This document shows positions 19,398 through 28,684 of a stretch of DNA of 64,000 bases, piece by piece. This stretch comes from an uncultured Dongia sp. (GTDB taxonomy: Bacteria; Pseudomonadota; Alphaproteobacteria; Dongiales; Dongiaceae): positions 186,001 through 250,000 of the forward strand of contig NZ_CAKZGO010000004.1 in assembly GCF_936916975.1 (NCBI RefSeq), written 5' to 3'. The stretch's first letter is position 1. The number at the start of each line of letters is the position of its first letter. The translations under genes and the position numbers were made by a program. Below the pieces are notes generated by a model. The model had not been told where the DNA came from and did no database searches. It worked only from the letters and a program-made list of their open reading frames with translations.

Positions 19398-19721
19398 ATG
19401 AAAAAGTATCTGATTCCCCTGTTCGTCTTGCTCGCCGCCTGCACGAGCACGCAAAAGCACGTCGGCAAGATCACGCTCTCGAAAGACACCAATAGAAGTT
19501 TCCAACAGTATCTCACGGCCATCGGCATCAACCAGCCCGGCGCTTTTGCCGTCAGCCTCGACGGCAGAAATTCGTATTACATCTGGTGCAAGGAGATGAT
19601 GTGCATGGGCGGGCCGACCTACAAGAACGACGCCAAGCGGGCCTGCGAGAACTTCGGCAAGGAATGCGTCGTCCTCGCCTATCGCAAAGACACGCTCATC
19701 CCCTACGACGTCGAGAAGTAA
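19398..19721 (+). CDS. small Cys-pair lipoprotein, paralogue 1
   Basis: 107 aa. Lipoprotein signal MKKYLIPLFVLLAAC with Cys15 as the lipid-bearing residue. The mature part has FQQYLTAIGINQPGAFAVSLDG, a YIWCKEMMC pair and ACENFGKECVVLAY. It is clearly related to the protein at 47236-47592: both share a YL-x2-IG helix, GAFA followed by DG, W-x-C with a second Cys four or five residues on, and C-E-x(5,6)-C followed by VLA. Four conserved cysteines suggest two disulfides in the periplasm. No function is known to me. It is convergent with the polyamine permease. Confidence 0.75.
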   Translation: MKKYLIPLFVLLAACTSTQKHVGKITLSKDTNRSFQQYLTAIGINQPGAFAVSLDGRNSYYIWCKEMMCMGGPTYKNDAKRACENFGKECVVLAYRKDTLIPYDVEK

Positions 19722-19746
19722 CTGCCGCTGGGGCAGGCAACGGCAG

Positions 19747-20574
19747 TTACCCCTTGCGCCGGATCCGATCGGCGAGGATCACCAGCAGGATCCCCGGAAT
19801 GAACACCACCGTGGCGATCGCCGGATATAGCGGCGAGGACCCGGTGGCGATGCCGGAGAAAACGAAGGTCGGCAAGGTCCGCGTCGAGCCGGCCAGGCTG
19901 TAGGTGAGGTAGAAATTTCCCCAGCTGAGCAGGAAGGCGAAGATGCCGGCTGAGAAGATGCCGGGCCATAGCAGCGGCAGGGTGACATAGCGATAGACCT
20001 CGACCGTGGTGGCGCCGCAATCCCGCGCGGCGTCCTCCAGGGTGGCATCGAAATTAAACACCTGCACCGCCACGATCACCATGGCAAACGGCGTGATATA
20101 GACGACGTGCCCGATGATCGCCGTGACGATACCGGTGTTGAAATTGAAGGTCCGTCCCAGCACTGAAAACCACAGCAACAGCACGATGCCGAGCAGCAAT
20201 TGCGGGAAGGCGAGTGGGGCGGCACTCAAGCCCGTGAACGGAATTCGAAAACGGAAGCGATAGCGGACCGCGACGATGGCGGCCGCCGAGCCGATCACGG
20301 TCGCGAACAAGGTCGCCACCACCGCGATCACGGTCGAATTGTAGAGCGCGTCGCCGGCGCTGCTGTTCTGGAACAAAGCTGCATACCATTTCAGCGAGAC
20401 ACCTTCGAACGGCAGGGTCGGATAGCGCCCCTCCTGGAACGAGAAGGCGATGAGCGTGAAGATCGGTATGTAGAAGAAGATCAGCACCGCCGCTGTCGCA
20501 CCGTAGAGCAGCACATTGGCAAGGCGTGCCTCGGCACGCGCATTCAGCCAGGGCGTGGGCGTCGGATAAGCCAT
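19747..20574 (-). CDS. polyamine-type ABC transporter permease (PotC-like)
   Basis: 275 aa from ATG 20574 (a GTG directly before it is the other choice). Six membrane segments, with the EAA loop around NFDATLEDAARDCGATTVEVYRYVTLPLLWP that contacts the ATPase, and YSLAGSTRTLPTFVFSGI near the end as in PotC/YdcV. It is the last gene of a four-gene operon on the minus strand (binding protein, ATPase, two permeases) and lies 13 bases after the PotB-like gene. Confidence 0.9.
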   Translation of the reverse strand: MAYPTPTPWLNARAEARLANVLLYGATAAVLIFFYIPIFTLIAFSFQEGRYPTLPFEGVSLKWYAALFQNSSAGDALYNSTVIAVVATLFATVIGSAAAIVAVRYRFRFRIPFTGLSAAPLAFPQLLLGIVLLLWFSVLGRTFNFNTGIVTAIIGHVVYITPFAMVIVAVQVFNFDATLEDAARDCGATTVEVYRYVTLPLLWPGIFSAGIFAFLLSWGNFYLTYSLAGSTRTLPTFVFSGIATGSSPLYPAIATVVFIPGILLVILADRIRRKG

Positions 20575-20587
20575 CACAAATGATCCA

Positions 20588-21460
20588 TCAGATGGGCCCC
20601 ATATGGCGCTTCAGCGAATAGATTCGATTGAACAGCAGCACGATGAACACCGCCACAACCATCAGCACAAGCGTCAGCGCCGCCCCCAATGGCCAGTTCA
20701 CGCGGGTCTCAAAAGTCTGGCGGATGAGCTCGGCCGACATCGGTGATTTGCCGCCGCCCAGCACCTTGGGCTCCAGGAACACACCGACCGCGAGAAGAAA
20801 GATCAGCACCGAGGCCGCCCAGATGCCGGGCCGGGCCAAGGGCAAGGTCACTTCCCAGAAGGCGCGGAACTTGCTGGCGCCGGCGTCATAGGCTGCCAGG
20901 ATCAGCGAGCGATCGATGGCGTCGATCGAGAGATAGATGGTGAAGATGGCGAAGGAGAGCAGATTATAGACCATGCCCAGCATGGTTGCCCAATCCGTGA
21001 ACAGGATATTGACCGCATCGCCTTCGAAGCCGGTAAGGCGCGCGATGTAATTGGCTGCTCCGTTCTTGTCGAGGAACAGCACCCAGCCGAAAGTCTTCAA
21101 GGTGGCGTCGGTGAGGAAGGCAAAGGTGATCAGCACCTTCACATGATTCTGATAGGCGCGAAGCCGCGTCGCCAGCGCATAGGCCACCGGAAAGGCGATG
21201 AGGAGACACAGCACCACACAGGTGATCGCCATGAACAAGGTGTGGCCCAGGATGGTCCAGTAATGCGGCTTGGTAAAAATGTCGGTCCAGGTTTCCAGCG
21301 ACCAGGTCCAGGTGAGCTGAAAATTCTTGGTGCGCTGGAAGGTGAGCGCCATGGTCATCAGCAGCGGGGCGAGGAAAAATCCCGTCTGCAAGATGACGCT
21401 GGGCAGCGCCTTTGCCAGCAGCTCCGGATCGCGCCAGCTGCGGTCGATCTCGCCGCTCAT
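20588..21460 (-). CDS. polyamine-type ABC transporter permease (PotB-like)
   Basis: 290 aa with six membrane segments (first at ~25-45). The EAA loop is AAYDAGASKFRAFWEVTLPLARPG. The segment TLKTFGWVLFLDKNGAANYIARLTG resembles PotB/PotH, where it faces the periplasm. Its ATG overlaps the stop of the ATPase gene by 4 bases, so synthesis is coupled. Confidence 0.9.
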   Translation of the reverse strand: MSGEIDRSWRDPELLAKALPSVILQTGFFLAPLLMTMALTFQRTKNFQLTWTWSLETWTDIFTKPHYWTILGHTLFMAITCVVLCLLIAFPVAYALATRLRAYQNHVKVLITFAFLTDATLKTFGWVLFLDKNGAANYIARLTGFEGDAVNILFTDWATMLGMVYNLLSFAIFTIYLSIDAIDRSLILAAYDAGASKFRAFWEVTLPLARPGIWAASVLIFLLAVGVFLEPKVLGGGKSPMSAELIRQTFETRVNWPLGAALTLVLMVVAVFIVLLFNRIYSLKRHMGPI

Positions 21461-22560
21461 GCCGCCACTTTCTCGCGGAAGACGTAGATATCGCGCTTCG
21501 GCCAGCCGAGCCGCACCTTGTCGCCGATATCCGCCGGCTGGCGCGAAGCACCCGGCAGTTCGAAGATCACCGGTGCACCATCCGCCATGATGCTGCGGAA
21601 CTGGACAGTACCGCCTTTGCAGAACACTTCCGTGATCGTGACCTCGATGCTGAAATCGGCACTCTCACCGGGCACCAGCGGACTCATAAGCTCCGGCCGC
21701 ACCATCAGCAAGGCGGGGCCGGTGCCGAGATCCGCCGCAACGAACCCCGCCGGCACGCGCGGATCGGTGGCATGGAGACCAGGTGCGCGCAGCATGGCGC
21801 CGCTGGCATTGTTCTCGGCAATCTCGACCGGGATGAGGTTGGTATCGCCGATGAAGCCCGCCACGAAACTGTCGGCCGGGCGGTAATAGATGTCGTTAGG
21901 ACCGCCCATCTGCAGAATCTCGCCGGCGCGCATGACGCAGATGCGATCCGCCAGCATGATTGCTTCTTCAAGATCATGGGTCACATGTACGAAGGTGACG
22001 CCGACGCTGCGATGCAGGCGCTTCAGCTCCGCCTGCAATACTTTCTTCAGCTTCACGTCGAGGGCCGAGAGTGGTTCATCGAGCAGCAGCAGTTTGGGCT
22101 CCGAGATCATCGAGCGCGCGAGTGCCACGCGCTGCTGCTCGCCACCCGACAGCTGGCGCGGGAAGCGGCTGAGATATTCCGGCTTCAACTGCATGAGTTC
22201 GATCATCGCCATGACGCGCTTGGCGATCGTGGCGGCATCGACTTTACGGAGCTTCAGCGGAAACCCGATATTGTCGGCAACCGTCATATGCGGAAAGAGC
22301 GCCAGCTTCTGGAACACCATGCTGGTCGGCCTTGCTGCCGCCGGCACACCCAGCATCTGCTGGCCGTCGATGGCGATGCTACCGCTGTTGGGTTCCTCGA
22401 AGCCGGCGATATGTTTCAGGAGCGTGGTCTTGCCGCAACCGGACGGTCCCACCAGGGCGATGAACTCGCCCTGCGCCACATCGAGCGAGACACCCTTCAG
22501 CGCCTGATAGGCCCCGAAGTTTTTCCTGAGGTCGCGTATTTCCAGAATATTGCCCGCCAT
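21457..22560 (-). CDS. polyamine-type ABC transporter ATPase (PotA-like)
   Basis: 367 aa. Walker A GPSGCGKTT at ~37-45, Q loop, signature LSGGEQQRVALARSM, Walker B LLLLDEPLSALD and the switch His in THDLEEA form a complete nucleotide-binding domain (residues 1-~235). The C-terminal TOBE_2 domain (~280-360) is the regulatory fold of the spermidine/putrescine class. It energises the two permeases encoded downstream. A double stem-loop separates it from the binding-protein gene. Confidence 0.94.
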   Translation of the reverse strand: MAGNILEIRDLRKNFGAYQALKGVSLDVAQGEFIALVGPSGCGKTTLLKHIAGFEEPNSGSIAIDGQQMLGVPAAARPTSMVFQKLALFPHMTVADNIGFPLKLRKVDAATIAKRVMAMIELMQLKPEYLSRFPRQLSGGEQQRVALARSMISEPKLLLLDEPLSALDVKLKKVLQAELKRLHRSVGVTFVHVTHDLEEAIMLADRICVMRAGEILQMGGPNDIYYRPADSFVAGFIGDTNLIPVEIAENNASGAMLRAPGLHATDPRVPAGFVAADLGTGPALLMVRPELMSPLVPGESADFSIEVTITEVFCKGGTVQFRSIMADGAPVIFELPGASRQPADIGDKVRLGWPKRDIYVFREKVAA

Positions 22561-22591
22561 GCCGTCTAACGTCCCCGCCCTACACTAATTC

Positions 22592-22673
22592 GTCATGGTC
22601 CGCGAAGGCGGACCATGACAACAAAAAGAATAGGCGCCCGAGATTGACCCGCAAAGGCCGAATCTTGGGCGCC
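22592..22673 (-). terminator. two stem-loops between binding-protein and ATPase genes, probable partial terminator
   Basis: Read on the minus strand, a 13-base stem (22673-22661 with 22645-22633, one G-T pair, core GGCGCCC) is followed by TATTCTTTTTG, which is intrinsic-terminator-like. A second hairpin (22619-22608 with 22603-22592, stem GTCATGGTCCGC, loop of 4) follows. Placed after the binding-protein gene, it would let that gene be expressed more than the transport genes, as is common in ABC operons. Confidence 0.6.
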
Positions 22674-22697
22674 CACGTTTTACCCGGTCGGAAGCGA

Positions 22698-23879
22698 TTA
22701 CTGAGCGGCCGCCAACTCTTCCTGCCAGATCGCCAGCATCTCGTCGATCTGCGGGGCGATGCGGTGCATCTGGGAATTGTCCCAGGCATGCCACATGTAA
22801 TCGGTCTGCAGGATGCTCTTTTCCTCGTCGGAATAAAGCTCCTCCACCGCCTTGTTGGTCACCACATTGCAGGTGGTATCGAGCAGCGACAGCACATGGC
22901 CCGCATCCTTGGACACCACATGCTTGAGCAGCTTCTGCGCCAGTTCCGGCTGGTCGGTTTCCTTGACGATCGCCGTCGCCTCGACCCAGATGATGCCCTG
23001 CTTCAAGCCGTTCTTGGGGTCGGGCACGGTCGCGATGATGTTCTTGTGGCCCTGCTTGCGCACCGCGGAGGTGAGGTATGAGCCCGCGCCGATGCAGCCC
23101 AGCAACGACCCGTCGAGCAGGCCCTTCTGTGCTTGTGTGAGATCGGCCACCAGTGTCCGCGTGTTCTTGAACATGGCGCGCAGCACCTTGCGGATTTCCT
23201 CCAGCTGCGCTGCGTCCAGTTCCTGATAGGGATCGATGCCGGCATGGAGCGCCATCGGCAGGATCGGCCAATCGCCCCAATCCATGACGCAGATCTTGTC
23301 CTTGTTCTTGGCATCGAACACCGGATCGTAGGAACGCCAGGTATCGGGATCGGTGATGTCGGTGTTGATGCAACCGCCGACCCAGCCCCAGCGTGTCGCC
23401 ACACCGATGGTCTTGCCATCCGAGATCAAGGGCTCGAAGGGCGGCTTGAACTGGTCGTAGAAGGTCGCATAGACGTCGGCGTAATCGTCCGGGTTGAGCT
23501 CCATGGCGAGGCCCGCCGGACCCATGCGCGTCACCCAGGGCATGTCGCTGGAAACGAGGTCCACTTCGCGCGAGGCGCCGGCCTGCAATTTCGCAAAACC
23601 ACCGGGTGAATCGACGATGAGATCGAAGGCGATATCGACGTCATTGGCGGCTTTAAAGGGATCGATGATGCGCGGGTCGTTATAGCCTTCCCAGCACATA
23701 TAGCTCATCTGGCCGGCAGCGCGCGCTGGCTTGCCGAAGGTGAGCCCGCTCATGGCGGCAACACCCGCGGCGGCACCAGCCGATTTCAGCAAGCGACGGC
23801 GCGTCATGCCGGCATCGTCGAGGCCCATCTCGCGAATTTGGTTCTGATAGAATTGCGGCAGGTCACTGTACCAGGACAT
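22698..23879 (-). CDS. polyamine-type ABC transporter substrate-binding protein
   Basis: 393 aa. GGGAGGG lies 7 bases before ATG 23879. A long N-terminal region precedes a Tat signal: TRRRLLKSAGAAAGVAA, then cleavage near ARAAGQ (~residue 55). The mature part matches the PotD/PotF fold (MCWEGYNDPRIIDPF at the start, later DLVSSDMPWVTRM and IGVATRWGWVGG). The ligand is probably a polyamine or related amine, but it cannot be fixed from the sequence. First gene of the operon; a LuxR-type regulator lies upstream on the same strand. Confidence 0.9.
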   Translation of the reverse strand: MSWYSDLPQFYQNQIREMGLDDAGMTRRRLLKSAGAAAGVAAMSGLTFGKPARAAGQMSYMCWEGYNDPRIIDPFKAANDVDIAFDLIVDSPGGFAKLQAGASREVDLVSSDMPWVTRMGPAGLAMELNPDDYADVYATFYDQFKPPFEPLISDGKTIGVATRWGWVGGCINTDITDPDTWRSYDPVFDAKNKDKICVMDWGDWPILPMALHAGIDPYQELDAAQLEEIRKVLRAMFKNTRTLVADLTQAQKGLLDGSLLGCIGAGSYLTSAVRKQGHKNIIATVPDPKNGLKQGIIWVEATAIVKETDQPELAQKLLKHVVSKDAGHVLSLLDTTCNVVTNKAVEELYSDEEKSILQTDYMWHAWDNSQMHRIAPQIDEMLAIWQEELAAAQ

Positions 23880-24020
23880 CTCGAAACCCTCCCTAGGAAC
23901 GTGCGGACCGGCCGGATCTTGCGCGAATGCGTCTTCTGGGCCGCCGCAAAGCCGTTGGCATCTTGGTCCCTTTCGCCAGGGCTGGCGATATCCCCGGGGA
24001 GATAGCAGATGTGTCTGGCC

Positions 24021-24147
24021 GCCCCCTCTCCCTAACCCTCCCCCACGTAGGGGGGAGGGAATCCGAGCCGGACTGAACTAGGAGATCGCGTTCAAACTCG
24101 ATGCAGTCCCCTCCCCCCTACGTGGGGGAGGGTTAGGGAGAGGGGGC
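24021..24147. repeat. perfect 39-base inverted repeat of the CCCTCTCCC family
   Basis: 24021-24059 and 24109-24147 are perfect inverted copies (39 bases each, 49-base spacer), built from GCCCCCTCTCCCTAACCCTC and a CACGTAGGGGG core. It fills the gap between the luxR stop and the binding-protein gene upstream region. Related copies lie at 26173-26288 and, as a half unit, at 58895-58931. No transposase is present, so it is a dispersed palindromic element; as RNA it would form a very stable hairpin. Confidence 0.85.
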
Positions 24148-24148
24148 C

Positions 24149-24943
24149 TTACCCCACGAAACTCAGAAACGCGGCGAACAGCTCCGCCTGGGTCGACAAT
24201 CCCAGCTTCCGGTAGATGTTCTTGCGGTGCACCTTCACGGTGCCGCCGGAGATATCCAATAGATGCGCGACCGATCCGGTGGAATGACCCTGGAGGATGA
24301 GCGAGACGATCTGGCGTTCTCGTTCCGAGAGCTGCCTGGCGCCGAATTCGGTATAGGCGGCGGTCACTTGCGCGGCATCCCGGTGCCGGGGCCGCGTCAG
24401 GCTGGCGGGGGCGGCAATGCTCGCCCAATGCCGCGTACACAGGCCGGAAATCGCCGGCGCCAATGCCTGCAAAAGATCCATGTCGGAACGACCCAAGGTC
24501 TGGCTGTCGTCCCAACGAGCCAGCGAGAGAACACCGGTCGCATCAGCCAGCGGGAAATAGAAGCCCACCTCCTCGCGGATTCCGGTCAAGGAATAATGGG
24601 TCCGGAAATATTCGCTCTGGCGGAAGCGGTCGGGCGCGATGTCGCGCAACCGATAACAGCCGGCCTGCACACCCGCCGCCACCTTCTGGAAGAACGGGTC
24701 CAGCACGTAAGGGGCCGCGCAATAGGCGTTGATCACCACCTGGCGCTGCGGCGCCGGCAAGGTGTCGCCGAGCGCCAGTGGCTTCCCCGTCCCGCGATAG
24801 GCAAAAACCATCAGGAAATCGAAATCGATCAACCGCGTCACTGCCTGCAGCAGGGTCGGGCCGAAACTCTCCTGGTCAAGGGCTTCGAGCATGTCGGCCA
24901 TGCCGCGGTTCCATTGTTCCAGCAATTGGCTGGAGCGCGTCAT
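24149..24943 (-). CDS. LuxR-family transcriptional regulator
   Basis: 264 aa. Residues ~200-262 are a LuxR/FixJ helix-turn-helix (LSERERQIVSLILQGHSTGSVAHLL, then GTVKVHRKNIYRKLGLSTQAELFAAF). The ~190-residue N-terminal part looks like a GAF-type ligand domain (DFDFLMVFAYRG, DPFFQKVAAGVQAGCYRLRDIAPD, SEYFRTHYS, EEVGFYFPL). In alphaproteobacteria this type often sits next to amine transport or catabolism genes. It lies upstream of the polyamine-type operon on the same strand and is a good candidate for its regulator. Confidence 0.85.
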   Translation of the reverse strand: MTRSSQLLEQWNRGMADMLEALDQESFGPTLLQAVTRLIDFDFLMVFAYRGTGKPLALGDTLPAPQRQVVINAYCAAPYVLDPFFQKVAAGVQAGCYRLRDIAPDRFRQSEYFRTHYSLTGIREEVGFYFPLADATGVLSLARWDDSQTLGRSDMDLLQALAPAISGLCTRHWASIAAPASLTRPRHRDAAQVTAAYTEFGARQLSERERQIVSLILQGHSTGSVAHLLDISGGTVKVHRKNIYRKLGLSTQAELFAAFLSFVG

Positions 24944-25117
24944 GGGCAGGCGCCGTGCCGACAGCGCCGCATTTTCGGGCGCTATCGCTTTGGAGATATG
25001 GGGGCGGGCGCGTGTCAGGGTCTATACTCCGGGCTTCGGCAAGGTTTGTGTCGCGCACCCAGAATGCCGGTGCCGGCGCAGAACTGTCAAATTGACGACA
25101 GATATGAGGGGAACACC

Positions 25118-26152
25118 ATGCAAGGCACCATGAAGGCTGCAATCCTGCGCAAGACCGGCACGGCATTGAAGATCGAGAAGCTGCCGATCCCGCAGGCCGG
25201 CCCTGGCGAAATCCTGATCAAGGTCACTGCCTGCGGTGTCTGCCATTCCGATCTTCATGCGGTCGATGGCGATTGGACCCCAGGCCCCGTCCTGCCGCTG
25301 ATCCCCGGCCATGAAGTGGCTGGCCATGTGGCGGCCATCGGTGCCGGTGTGAAGGGTTTCCGTCTGGGTGATGCGGTCGGCGTGCCGTGGATGTACAGCG
25401 CCTGCGGCACCTGCGAATTCTGCCTCGCCGGCATGGAGACGATCTGCAAGGCGGGCGAAGCCACCGGCTATTCCAAGCCCGGTGGCTATGCCGAGTTCAT
25501 GGTCGCGGATGCCAAATTCGTGGCGCGCCTGCCCAAGAACACCGACCTCTATGCGATGGCGCCGATCCTGTGCGCCGGTGTCACCACCTATCGCGGCTTG
25601 AAGCGCACCAAGACCAAGCCCGGCCAGTGGATGACGGTGTTCGGCATCGGCGGCCTCGGGCATATCGCCGTCCAATACGCCGTCGCCATGGGCATGCGCG
25701 TGGTCGCCGTCGATGTCGATGACGAAAAGCTGAAATTGGCCAAGAAGCTCGGCGCCGAGTTGACCGTCAATGCGAAGAACGTCGACCCGGTTGCGGAGAT
25801 CCAGGCCAGGATCGGCGGCAGCCACGGCGCCGTCGTCACCGCCGTTGCCCCGCAGGCCTTCGAGCAGGCGGTGGGTGTCCTGCGACCGGCCGGCACTGTC
25901 GCCTATATCGGCCTGCCCGGCGGCAAGTCGGACCAGATCCGCACCTCGATCTCGCAGATCACCAATTGGGAATTGACCGTCACCGGCTCAAATGTCGGCA
26001 CGCGGCTCGACCTCAACGAAGCCGTCGCCTTCGCCCTCAATGGCCTGGTCAAAGCCAAGATCCAGAAGGCGCCCTTGACCCAGATCAACAAAATCTTCGC
26101 CGCCATGCGCAAGGGCAAGATCGTCGGCCGCATGGTGCTCGATATCGCGTGA
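25118..26152 (+). CDS. zinc-dependent alcohol dehydrogenase (AdhP-like)
   Basis: 344 aa from ATG 25118, which follows GAGGGGA; a second ATG is at 25130. The catalytic zinc ligands are in ACGVCHSDLHAVDGDW and GHEVAGHV, the structural zinc is held by CGTCEFCLAGMETICKAG (C-x2-C-x2-C-x7-C), and GIGGLGHIAVQYA is the NAD-binding loop. It matches the propanol-preferring AdhP class that interconverts primary alcohols and aldehydes. It is alone on its strand, between repeat elements. Confidence 0.93.
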   Translation: MQGTMKAAILRKTGTALKIEKLPIPQAGPGEILIKVTACGVCHSDLHAVDGDWTPGPVLPLIPGHEVAGHVAAIGAGVKGFRLGDAVGVPWMYSACGTCEFCLAGMETICKAGEATGYSKPGGYAEFMVADAKFVARLPKNTDLYAMAPILCAGVTTYRGLKRTKTKPGQWMTVFGIGGLGHIAVQYAVAMGMRVVAVDVDDEKLKLAKKLGAELTVNAKNVDPVAEIQARIGGSHGAVVTAVAPQAFEQAVGVLRPAGTVAYIGLPGGKSDQIRTSISQITNWELTVTGSNVGTRLDLNEAVAFALNGLVKAKIQKAPLTQINKIFAAMRKGKIVGRMVLDIA

Positions 26153-26172
26153 GCCTCGCATTCGCTCTTCCT

Positions 26173-26288
26173 CCCTCTCCCCTACGTGGGAGAGGGTCGG
26201 GGAGAGGGGGATGGATCGACCGGACTCGTTGAGAGACCCCCTCTCCCGCTCGCTGCCGCTCACCACCCTCTCCCACGTTGGGGAGAGG
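26173..26288. repeat. imperfect inverted repeat of the CCCTCTCCC family
   Basis: A left arm at 26173-26210 and an interrupted right arm at 26236-26288 carry CCCTCTCCC, an ACGTGGGAGAGGG core and GGGGAGAGGGGG. It occupies most of the 242-base gap between the alcohol dehydrogenase and malic enzyme genes and could end the first transcript. Confidence 0.75.
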
Positions 26289-26394
26289 TTCACTACCACC
26301 CCTCACATCTTTGTTCTTCTCGCTGTTCCCCTTTAACTCCGGGCGGTTTCATGCAAGCCTGCGGGAAAGAGATCAGGGGAGAGTTCGCCGTACC

Positions 26395-28674
26395 ATGACG
26401 ACCAAGAAACCGACCATTACCGAGGAAGATGCGCTGCAGTTCCATGTCATGGGACGGCCGGGCAAGATCGAGATCATCGCCTCGAAGCCGCTGACCACCC
26501 AGCGCGACCTGTCCCTGGCCTATTCGCCGGGTGTCGCCTATCCCTGCCTGCACATCGCCCGCGACCCCTCGACCGCCTATGACTACACCGCCAAGGGCAA
26601 TCTGGTGGCGGTCATCTCGAATGGCACGGCTGTCCTCGGCCTTGGCGACCTGGGTGCCTTGGCCTCAAAACCGGTGATGGAAGGCAAGGCCGTCCTCTTC
26701 AAGCGTTTCGCCGATATCGATTCCATCGATCTGGAAGTCGACACCAAGGACGTGACCGAGTTCGTCAATTCGGTGCGCTATCTCGGCCCCAGCTTCGGCG
26801 GCATCAATCTCGAGGATATCAAGGCGCCGGAATGTTTCATCATCGAGCAGCAATTGCGCGAGCTCATGGACATCCCCGTTTTCCATGACGACCAGCACGG
26901 CACCGCGATCATCGCGGCAGCCGGCCTCCTCAACGCGCTCCATATCACCGGGCGCGACATCAAGACCACCAAGATCGTCGTCAATGGCGCGGGTGCTGCC
27001 TCGATCGCCTGCGTCGAACTGGTCAAAGCCATGGGCCTGCCCCATGACAACGCCATCCTGTGCGATACCAAGGGTGTCATCTATCAGGGCCGTACCGAGG
27101 GCATGAACCAGTGGAAATCCGCCCATGCGGTGAAGACCGATCGGCGCTCGCTCGAAGAAGCGATGGACGGCGCCGACGTATTCCTCGGCCTCTCGGTGAA
27201 GGGTGCCGTGACGCCCGCCATGGTGAAATCCATGGCCGACAAGCCGATCATCTTCGCCATGGCCAATCCGGACCCCGAGGTGACGCCGGAGGAAGTGCAT
27301 GCCATCCGCACCGACGCCATCGTGGCGACCGGGCGCAGCGACTATGTGAACCAGGTCAACAATGTCCTGGGCTTTCCCTATATTTTCCGGGGCGCCCTCG
27401 ACGTGCGCGCCTCCACCATCAATGACGCGATGAAGATCGCCGCCGCCCATGCCATCGCAGCACTGGCGCGCGAAGACGTGCCGGACGAGGTCGATGCTGC
27501 CTATTCCGGCCGCCGCCTGCGTTTCGGCCCGGAATACATCATTCCCGTGCCGTTCGATCCCCGCCTCATCACCCATGTGCCGCCGGCGGTTGCCAAGGCC
27601 GCCATGGATAGTGGTGTCGCAAGGAAGCCGATCATCGACATGGATGCCTATGTGGCCTCCTTGGCCGGCAGGCTCGATCCCGCCGCGGGTTCGCTGCAGC
27701 TCATCTTTGAGCGCGTGCGCCACAATCCGAAGCGCGTCGTCTTTGCCGAGGGCGAGGAAGAAAAAGTCATCCGAGCCGCCATCGCCTTCCGCTCGTCGGG
27801 TTACGGTACGCCTTTGCTGGTCGGCAGGCCGGAACGCATTGCCGAGACCATCAAGAGCCAGAGCCTCCATGATGCCGAAGGGCTGGAGGTGGTGACCGCC
27901 GCCACCACGCCGCATCGCCAGCATTATCACGACATGCTCTATGAACGCCTGCAGCGAAAAGGCATCTTGTCGCGCGACGTGCAGCGCATGGTCAACCAGG
28001 ACCGCAATGTGTTCGCGGCCTGCATGGTGGCGGCGGGGCATGCCGATGCCATGGTGACCGGTGTGACGCGCAGCTTCAATGTCTGCCTCGACGATGCACT
28101 CCGTGTCATCGATCCCCGGCCCGGCCAGACCCTGATGGGCCTGACCATCCTGGTGGCCGGCGGGCGCACGGTGCTGCTTGCCGACACCAACGTCCATGAA
28201 TTGCCGGACGCCGAGCAGCTGGCGGATTTCGCCATGCAATCGGCGGCCATCGCCCGCCATCTCGGGCACGAGCCGCGTGTGGCCCTCCTCTCCTTCTCGA
28301 ACTTCGGCAACCCGCCGCGTGAGAAGGCCGTGCGCATCCGCGAAGCCGTGCTGGTGCTCGACCAGCGCCGCGTCGATTTCGAATATGAAGGCGAGATGCA
28401 GGCTAACGTCGCGCTGAATTACGGCCTGATGAAGGAGCTTTATCCCTTCACCCGCCTCTCCGGTCCGGCCAACATCCTGATCATGCCTGCCCTCCATTCT
28501 GCCAACATCGCCGCCAAGCTGATGCAGGAACTGGGCGGCACGTCGTTCGGTCCGGTGCTGGTCGGCCTCTCGAAGCCGGTGCAGATCGTCCAGACCGGCG
28601 CCACGGTCAATGAATTGGTGACGGCGGCGGCGTTCGCGTCATTGGCAACGACGCCGCTCAGCACAATGCGATAA
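26395..28674 (+). CDS. maeB: NADP-dependent malic enzyme with phosphotransacetylase-like C-terminus
   Basis: 759 aa from ATG 26395. Residues 1-~425 are malic enzyme: catalytic-Tyr region [10 protein letters not shown], metal-binding [15 protein letters not shown] and [11 protein letters not shown], and the NADP loop [15 protein letters not shown]. Residues ~430-759 are the phosphate acetyltransferase-like domain found in MaeB ([15 protein letters not shown] to [11 protein letters not shown]), regulatory rather than catalytic in known cases. It converts malate to pyruvate and CO2, giving NADPH and pyruvate for gluconeogenic or acetyl-CoA growth. GGGGAGA lies about 12 bases upstream. Confidence 0.96.
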   Translation: MTTKKPTITEEDALQFHVMGRPGKIEIIASKPLTTQRDLSLAYSPGVAYPCLHIARDPSTAYDYTAKGNLVAVISNGTAVLGLGDLGALASKPVMEGKAVLFKRFADIDSIDLEVDTKDVTEFVNSVRYLGPSFGGINLEDIKAPECFIIEQQLRELMDIPVFHDDQHGTAIIAAAGLLNALHITGRDIKTTKIVVNGAGAASIACVELVKAMGLPHDNAILCDTKGVIYQGRTEGMNQWKSAHAVKTDRRSLEEAMDGADVFLGLSVKGAVTPAMVKSMADKPIIFAMANPDPEVTPEEVHAIRTDAIVATGRSDYVNQVNNVLGFPYIFRGALDVRASTINDAMKIAAAHAIAALAREDVPDEVDAAYSGRRLRFGPEYIIPVPFDPRLITHVPPAVAKAAMDSGVARKPIIDMDAYVASLAGRLDPAAGSLQLIFERVRHNPKRVVFAEGEEEKVIRAAIAFRSSGYGTPLLVGRPERIAETIKSQSLHDAEGLEVVTAATTPHRQHYHDMLYERLQRKGILSRDVQRMVNQDRNVFAACMVAAGHADAMVTGVTRSFNVCLDDALRVIDPRPGQTLMGLTILVAGGRTVLLADTNVHELPDAEQLADFAMQSAAIARHLGHEPRVALLSFSNFGNPPREKAVRIREAVLVLDQRRVDFEYEGEMQANVALNYGLMKELYPFTRLSGPANILIMPALHSANIAAKLMQELGGTSFGPVLVGLSKPVQIVQTGATVNELVTAAAFASLATTPLSTMR

Positions 28675-28684
28675 TTGAACTGCC

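Noticed and set aside
24021-24147. Inverted repeats as ends of an insertion sequence
   Set aside because: Only 49 bases lie between the arms and no transposase occurs in the window.
24263-26152. 629-codon frame extending the alcohol dehydrogenase upstream
   Set aside because: The first ~285 codons run antisense through the LuxR gene; homology and a ribosome site begin at 25118.
26665-28497. 610-codon open frame opposite malic enzyme
   Set aside because: Mirror of a strongly conserved gene; His-rich low-sense translation and no ribosome site.
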